Position numbers and translations under genes: made by a program. Shown piece by piece: positions 60,126-64,000 of a DNA stretch of 64,000 bases. Origin of the DNA: Rhodobacterales bacterium RIFCSPHIGHO2_02_FULL_62_130 (lineage in GTDB: Bacteria > Pseudomonadota > Alphaproteobacteria > Rhodobacterales > Rhodobacteraceae); the NCBI GenBank assembly GCA_001828855.1, contig MHZT01000003.1, positions 124,001-188,000 of the forward strand, written 5' to 3'. The notes beneath the pieces are model-generated. The model was not told the DNA's origin. It did no database searches and saw only the letters and a list, made by a program, of their open reading frames with translations. Position 1 is the first letter of the stretch. Each line of letters begins with the position of its first letter.

Positions 60126-60938
60126 TCAGGGCTGGCTGTCCAGCCAGTCGCGGAACTCGGCCACCACGGCAGAGTCGCTATCGACCATGTATTGCGGGGC
60201 GGGGTAGTCGCCTGCGTGAACCTCGGTGACGAATTCGGCCATCGCGGCGATCCGCATCTCTTGCAGACGGGCATATTCGCTGGCGAAGTCCGCGTATTTC
60301 TTGGCGTGGCGCGGCACATGGCCGGTGTTCTGGCCAAGCACATCATCCGAGAACAGATATTGCGCGTGACCGGCGGGGCCAGCGCCCATCGAGATCAGGA
60401 ACAGATCGGTCTTTTCCGCGATGGCTTGGGTGATCGAATGGGGGACGACCTCGATCTCGACCGCGAAAGCACCGGCGGCCTCAAGCGCCTTGCACTGTTG
60501 GTAGACCAGCTTGGCCGAGTCCAGCGTTTTGCCCACGGCCTTGAACCCGCCGGTCCATGTGGCCTTGGAGGGGATCAGCCCGACATGGCCGCAGACGGGC
60601 AAGCCATGATCGGCCATCGCGCGCACGGTCTGCAATGACCCCGAGCAATAGAATCCGTCCGCGCCATGTTTGAACAGCGGGAAGGCCCATTTCAGGAAAT
60701 CGGCGGTGTCGCCGATCTCGTAGAAATTGTCGCCCGGAAAGGCAAAGGCGGTGGGGGCGGCCTCGCGGAAGCGGCGGTCAAAGATCATCGCGGGCGGGAC
60801 GGACAGCAGTTCGACACCCGCCCTTTCGGCGGCTTCGGCCTCTTCCAGTGTTTCAACCCGCAGCATGGAATACTGGTGCTTGCCGCGATTGGCGCGCAGA
60901 TCGGCGACGGTGGGGCGGCGTCTGGAGGCTGCCATCAT
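60126..60938 (-). CDS. PanB-like protein with altered metal site
   Basis: A 270-residue barrel resembling ketopantoate hydroxymethyltransferase (PanB) of the PEP-mutase superfamily: LPVCGHVGLIPSK, GGFKAVGKT, ALEAAGAFAVEIEVVP (catalytic Glu kept) and SMGAGPAGHAQYLF match. However, the PanB metal-binding VGDS is replaced by SVPPA, and the second-ligand region VKIEGG by FYCSG. Ketopantoate synthesis is therefore doubtful; a different C1 transfer or aldol reaction is more likely. ATG 60938 overlaps the mocE stop by 4 bases, so it is co-translated with the ferredoxin and oxygenase. Confidence 0.75.
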   Translation of the reverse strand: MMAASRRRPTVADLRANRGKHQYSMLRVETLEEAEAAERAGVELLSVPPAMIFDRRFREAAPTAFAFPGDNFYEIGDTADFLKWAFPLFKHGADGFYCSGSLQTVRAMADHGLPVCGHVGLIPSKATWTGGFKAVGKTLDSAKLVYQQCKALEAAGAFAVEIEVVPHSITQAIAEKTDLFLISMGAGPAGHAQYLFSDDVLGQNTGHVPRHAKKYADFASEYARLQEMRIAAMAEFVTEVHAGDYPAPQYMVDSDSAVVAEFRDWLDSQP

Positions 60939-61255
60939 GCCACCTGAATGAAGACACGGGCGCCCTCAACCTTGACGGGGTAGGTTTTCAGATTGACGCA
61001 GACGGGGGCGCGTTTCGCCTCGCCGGTGCGGTAATCGAACTGGCCGTTATGCTTGGGACATTCGATGACATGATCCATCACCAGCCCGCCGGACAGATGC
61101 ACGTCCTCATGGGTGCATTTGCCTGCGGTGGCGTAGAATTTGCCATCGGGGGAATGGTAGATGGCATAGGTGGAACCGGCATGGTCAAAGCGGATCAGAT
61201 CCTCTTGGTCGATGTCGTCGGTGGCGCAGGCGTCAATCCATTGGGTCATGGTCAT
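60935..61255 (-). CDS. mocE: MocE-family Rieske [2Fe-2S] ferredoxin
   Basis: A 106-residue Rieske ferredoxin with Cys47-x-His49 (KCTHEDVHLSGG) and Cys66-x2-His69 (ECPKHNGQFD). MocE-type ferredoxins pass electrons to the MocD oxygenase in rhizopine breakdown. The start is ATG 61255 (MTMTQW), one base after the mocD stop; ATG 61249 is nearly as good. The frame upstream is only chance. The reductase partner (MocF) is not in the window. Confidence 0.88.
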   Translation of the reverse strand: MTMTQWIDACATDDIDQEDLIRFDHAGSTYAIYHSPDGKFYATAGKCTHEDVHLSGGLVMDHVIECPKHNGQFDYRTGEAKRAPVCVNLKTYPVKVEGARVFIQVA

Positions 61256-61256
61256 C

Positions 61257-62369
61257 TCACTCGGCAGGGAAGGCTTGGGCGGGAACAGTTTGGGCGGGGG
61301 CTTGGCCAAGGGCCGAGACGTGGAAATCCTCGCGGTAGGGCTTGGCGGTGGCGGGCAGGGCGCGTTTGACGAAGTAATCCTCATACTTCAACTGGCGCAG
61401 CAGGGCGGGCCACATCTCGGCAAAGGCCTGTGCGATCGAGGTATTGGGCGCGGGCAGGTCGTTCTTGATGACCTCGTGCAGTTTCGGCAGCGCGTGGTAG
61501 GGGACCATCGGGAACATATGATGTTCGACGTGGTAATTCATGTTCCAGTAAATGAACCGGCTGATCGGGTTCATATAGACGGTGCGCGAGTTCAGGCGGT
61601 GGTCGATGACGTTATCGGCAAGGCCGCCGTGCTGCAAAAGTCCGGTCATCACATGGTGCCATGCGCCATAAAGCCGGGGCAGTCCGATCACCATCAAGGG
61701 CAGGATCGACTGCATCGCGACGGCCAGCGCGATGGTGGCGGCATAGATCGCGGTGGAAATCCGCGCCACCTTCACCACCTTGGACCATTCGCTTTGCGGC
61801 ACATAGGTTTTCTCTTCGGCGGTGGGGCCGATAAAAGCGTTGTGCAGCATGCGCGGGAAGAAGTTGATCACATCGGGGATGCCGAAGAAGCCGAGGATCA
61901 GCTTGGCAAAGGCGGGCGGGCGCATGACGGCAATCTCGGGGTCGCGGCCCACGATATAGGTTTCCGAGTGGTGGCGCGCATGGCTCCACCGCCATGTGGC
62001 CGAGTTCCGCATGATCATGAAGGAGGCGATTTCATAGACGACATTGTTCATCCACGGCGTCTTGAAGGCGGTGCCGTGGCTGGCCTCGTGCCAGCGGCTG
62101 TCCGAGGCCGAGCCATATAGCACGCCGTAAGCCAGCCAGAACGGCACCGACCACCATGTTGGCCAAAGCGCGATGCCTGCGCCGGCAAAGGCGATCATCA
62201 GCCCGTAGAGCAGAAGGGTGTCGTGGATGGCGGGCTGATCGCTGCGCGTCATCAGGTCTTTCATCACCTTGCGCGGCACTTCGGTGTGATACCATTCGGC
62301 GGCGGACAGGCCGGATTCGACGGCGCGCGCCGCGTCGGGGCCAAGCAGGCTGTAATCACGTTTGGTCAT
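61257..62369 (-). CDS. mocD: MocD-type di-iron hydrocarbon/O-demethylating oxygenase (fatty acid desaturase fold)
   Basis: A 370-residue membrane di-iron enzyme with histidine boxes HEASH (94-98), HARHH (130-134) and HVEHH (280-284) and about four helices (two near 50-90). In rhizobia MocD with MocE and MocF demethylates the rhizopine 3-O-methyl-scyllo-inosamine. With a Rieske ferredoxin beside it and an inositol-type gene nearby, an O-demethylase of a methylated cyclitol is a better guess than a lipid desaturase. ATG 62369 has AGGAG upstream. First gene of the mocD-mocE-panB-like operon. Confidence 0.85.
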   Translation of the reverse strand: MTKRDYSLLGPDAARAVESGLSAAEWYHTEVPRKVMKDLMTRSDQPAIHDTLLLYGLMIAFAGAGIALWPTWWSVPFWLAYGVLYGSASDSRWHEASHGTAFKTPWMNNVVYEIASFMIMRNSATWRWSHARHHSETYIVGRDPEIAVMRPPAFAKLILGFFGIPDVINFFPRMLHNAFIGPTAEEKTYVPQSEWSKVVKVARISTAIYAATIALAVAMQSILPLMVIGLPRLYGAWHHVMTGLLQHGGLADNVIDHRLNSRTVYMNPISRFIYWNMNYHVEHHMFPMVPYHALPKLHEVIKNDLPAPNTSIAQAFAEMWPALLRQLKYEDYFVKRALPATAKPYREDFHVSALGQAPAQTVPAQAFPAE

Positions 62370-62413
62370 GGGGCGCTCCTCTGCTCTCCATCTTGGCGGC
62401 AGAATAGAAGATT

Positions 62414-62423
62414 TATTCCATTT
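62414..62423. promoter_or_regulatory. Half-site shared with the 63625 palindrome
   Basis: TATTCCATTT, exact reverse complement of AAATGGAATA at 63623-63632. It lies 45 bases before the mocD start on the minus strand. Confidence 0.4.
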
Positions 62424-62444
62424 CACACAAGCTTTGCGCTGGCG

Positions 62445-62464
62445 GTTTTCGTCAGTTTTCGTCA
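62445..62464. promoter_or_regulatory. Perfect tandem 10-bp repeat before the LacI-type regulator
   Basis: GTTTTCGTCA occurs twice in a row (62445-62454, 62455-62464), one helical turn apart, 42 bases before the regulator's ATG. The TCGTCA pair with the same 10-base phasing recurs at 63563-63578. Confidence 0.55.
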
Positions 62465-62506
62465 TAATCTGGAGGGATACTGAAGGTTAATCGTCAAGAG
62501 GCAGCA

Positions 62507-63532
62507 ATGAAACGTCCGGGCATGGCAGAGCTTGCACAAGCGGCGGGGGTGTCGATTGCCACCGTGGACCGGTTTTTGAACGGGCGCGAGGCGGTGCGCG
62601 AGGACACGCGCATCCGCATCACCGAGGCGGCGCAGCGCATCGGGCATCCGGCGGCGCGGCGGCTGGTGCCGCAGGCAGCGGATTTGCCGGAACTGCGGTT
62701 CGGGGTGTTGCTGCACAAACAGGGGCAGGATTTCTACAAGGCCTTTGCCGATGAATTGCACCGCGCCGTAGCTTTGGTGCCGGGGGTGCGCGGGCGGTTG
62801 GTGCTGGAATTTTCGGTCAGCCAAGCCCCCAGCGAGATGGCGGGGCATCTGCGCGCGATGGCCGGACGCTGTGACGTCTTGGCGGCGACCGCCGTTAACC
62901 ATCCCGAAGTTACCTCGGCGGTCGAGGAACTGGCCGCCAAGGGGTTGTCGGTGTTCTCGCTGCTGTCGGATTTTGCCCAAGGCGCGCGCGCGGGCTATAT
63001 GGGCCTGAACAACTTGAAAGTGGGGCGAACGGCGGCATGGATGATGGCGCAGGCGATCCGGTTGCCGGGGGTGATGGCAATTTTTGTCGGCGGCCACCGC
63101 TGGCACGGGCATGAGCTGCGCGAAACCGGCTTTCGCAGCTATATGCGCGAATGTGCGCCGCATCTGACGGTTCTTGACCCTTTGGTTAACCTTGAGACGC
63201 GGCAGTTGACCTATGAAACCACCATGGGCCTGCTGGCACGCCAGCCGAATTTGCGCGGCATCTATGTGGCCGGTGGCGGGATGGAGGGCGCGATTGCGGC
63301 GCTGCGCGAGGCGCGACCCGTTGACAACATTGCGATGGTGGTGTCGGCGCTGACGCCAGACTCGCGTGCGGGTCTGGCCGAAGGGCTGGTGACGATGGTC
63401 ACCGATACGCCGCTGGAAAAGCTGTGCCGCGAGCTTTTCGTCGCAATGGCGCGGGTGGCGACGGATGGGCCGCCGCAGGGCGGTATCCAGCATTTTCTGC
63501 CGCCTGATCTGCATGTGGCCGAGTCTATCTGA
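62507..63532 (+). CDS. LacI-family regulator with periplasmic-type sensor domain
   Basis: A 341-residue regulator: LacI-type helix-turn-helix (MAELAQAAGVSIATVDRFLNG) and a Peripla_BP_4-type ligand domain (FGVLLHKQGQDFYKAFADEL; MGLNNLKVGRTAAWMMAQ). It lies between the divergent mocD operon and the downstream inositol-type gene, and probably controls both, since repeat motifs occur on both sides of it. The VDRFLNGRE variant of the recognition helix (Asp-Arg instead of Ser-Arg) fits a set of inositol-related LacI proteins of Rhodobacterales, as recalled. Ligand unknown. Confidence 0.88.
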   Translation: MKRPGMAELAQAAGVSIATVDRFLNGREAVREDTRIRITEAAQRIGHPAARRLVPQAADLPELRFGVLLHKQGQDFYKAFADELHRAVALVPGVRGRLVLEFSVSQAPSEMAGHLRAMAGRCDVLAATAVNHPEVTSAVEELAAKGLSVFSLLSDFAQGARAGYMGLNNLKVGRTAAWMMAQAIRLPGVMAIFVGGHRWHGHELRETGFRSYMRECAPHLTVLDPLVNLETRQLTYETTMGLLARQPNLRGIYVAGGGMEGAIAALREARPVDNIAMVVSALTPDSRAGLAEGLVTMVTDTPLEKLCRELFVAMARVATDGPPQGGIQHFLPPDLHVAESI

Positions 63533-63562
63533 TCCTGTGCGGTGAAGGTTTCATTTCAGTTC

Positions 63563-63578
63563 TCGTCAAAAATCGTCA
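63563..63578. promoter_or_regulatory. TCGTCA direct repeat before the TIM-barrel gene
   Basis: TCGTCA at 63563-63568 and again at 63573-63578, 10 bases apart, the same phasing as at 62445-62464. Likely binding site of the regulator at 62507. Confidence 0.5.
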
Positions 63579-63624
63579 GACACATGTGTTGACCTTGGAA
63601 TTTTTTGTTTGATCAACATCGCAA

Positions 63625-63642
63625 ATGGAATATCAATTCCAT
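63625..63642. promoter_or_regulatory. Palindrome before the TIM-barrel gene
   Basis: ATGGAAT (63625-63631) / ATTCCAT (63636-63642) with a 4-base spacer, 41 bases before the gene's ATG. One arm (AAATGGAATA) recurs in inverse orientation at 62414-62423 before mocD. Confidence 0.5.
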
Positions 63643-63683
63643 AACGGTGCCAAGCTGGTGCCGACTCGATGGAGACCTTCCCG

Positions 63684-64000
63684 AATGTTGCCCTTTGCTT
63701 TGAACCACATGACCACCCCGAATCTGGGCTGGGAGGCCTTTCTTGATCTGGCCAAGGATCTGGGATGCGTGGGCGTGGAATTCCGCAACGACTTCAAGAC
63801 CGCGCTGTTCGATGGAGCCGATCCGGCTGTGGTGGGCGCTGCCGTCCGCGCCCGTGGCCTGCGGTTTCTGGCGCTGGCCGAGGTGAAGATGTTCAATGAC
63901 TGGTCCGACGCCAAGCGCGCCGAGGCCGAGGCGCTGATGAAAATCGCCGTGGCGGGTGGGGCCGAGGCGATCAGCCTGATTCCGCGCAATGACAACGTGG
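63684..64000 (+). CDS. Inosose isomerase-like TIM-barrel protein, N-terminal part
   Basis: The window ends inside this gene; 105 residues are visible and the frame stays open. The start MLPFALNHMTTPNLGWEAFL and LGCVGVEFRNDF are typical of the xylose isomerase-like (AP endonuclease 2) barrel, in particular 2-keto-myo-inositol isomerases (IolI) and related sugar isomerases. ATG 63684 has GGAG 9 bases upstream. It follows the LacI-type regulator by 151 bases containing its probable operators. Together with MocDE it suggests cyclitol breakdown. Confidence 0.78.

Overview
The window is GC-rich, densely packed chromosomal DNA from an alphaproteobacterium, most likely a member of the Rhodobacteraceae (Rhodobacter/Gemmobacter-like). 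The basis is gene content rather than a marker gene: an opgG-opgI-opgH-opgC glucan operon with the layout described from Rhodobacter sphaeroides, a DUF2793 spike/fibre-type protein, FrcBCA-type sugar uptake, a NasTS-controlled nitrate assimilation operon, and MocD/MocE-type proteins. No rRNA, tRNA, CRISPR array, prophage or intact insertion sequence was seen.

Layout. (1) 1-6.2 kb: end of an EamA transporter, a YebC/PmpR regulator, a divergent argP/argO pair, another EamA transporter, and a DUF2793 protein with an internal duplication. (2) 6.3-15.8 kb, cell surface: UDP-glucose 6-dehydrogenase, a 1140-residue NIDO/RTX protein, a divergent RTX-tailed propeller protein, GalE, a nitrilase-family amidase and a glycosyltransferase. 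(3) 15.9-22.2 kb, minus strand: an ynjBCD-type ABC importer, a YnjF-type CDP-alcohol phosphatidyltransferase and a fused TVP38-flavoprotein disulfide reductase. (4) 22.4-39.1 kb: a sugar catabolism island. A minus-strand half (aldolases, cupin isomerase, Gfo/Idh/MocA dehydrogenase, PfkB kinase, and a ROK kinase fused to a P-loop kinase) has a LacI-type regulator whose probable operator is a perfect 14-bp palindrome. A plus-strand half (SorC-type regulator, FrcBCA-type ABC importer, PfkB kinase, KbaZ-like protein, second Gfo/Idh/MocA, TIM-barrel protein, alpha/beta hydrolase, ribulose-phosphate-3-epimerase-like protein) looks like ketohexose uptake, phosphorylation and epimerisation. (5) 39.3-52.5 kb: nitrate assimilation, DUF4202 - nasT - nasS - leader RNA - nrtA - nrtB - fused nrt ATPases - nirB - nirD - nasA - cobA. 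The leader carries two ANTAR-type hexaloop hairpins, the second mutually exclusive with an intrinsic terminator, so NasT antitermination can be read from the sequence. (6) 52.8-57.5 kb: opgGIHC periplasmic glucan operon. (7) 57.5-60 kb: TetR regulator, cupin, and a six-Asp-box propeller protein. (8) 60-64 kb: a PanB-like protein lacking the usual metal-binding residues, then MocE ferredoxin and MocD oxygenase (known from rhizopine demethylation), a LacI-type regulator with its own repeated operator-like sites, and the start of an inosose-isomerase-like TIM-barrel gene. This looks like a methylated cyclitol module.

Small-scale structure includes GTAG-headed REP hairpins paired with a second repeat in mirror-image mosaics at four loci, and four exact-period 38-bp hairpin repeats in the 3' untranslated region of the panB-like transcript.
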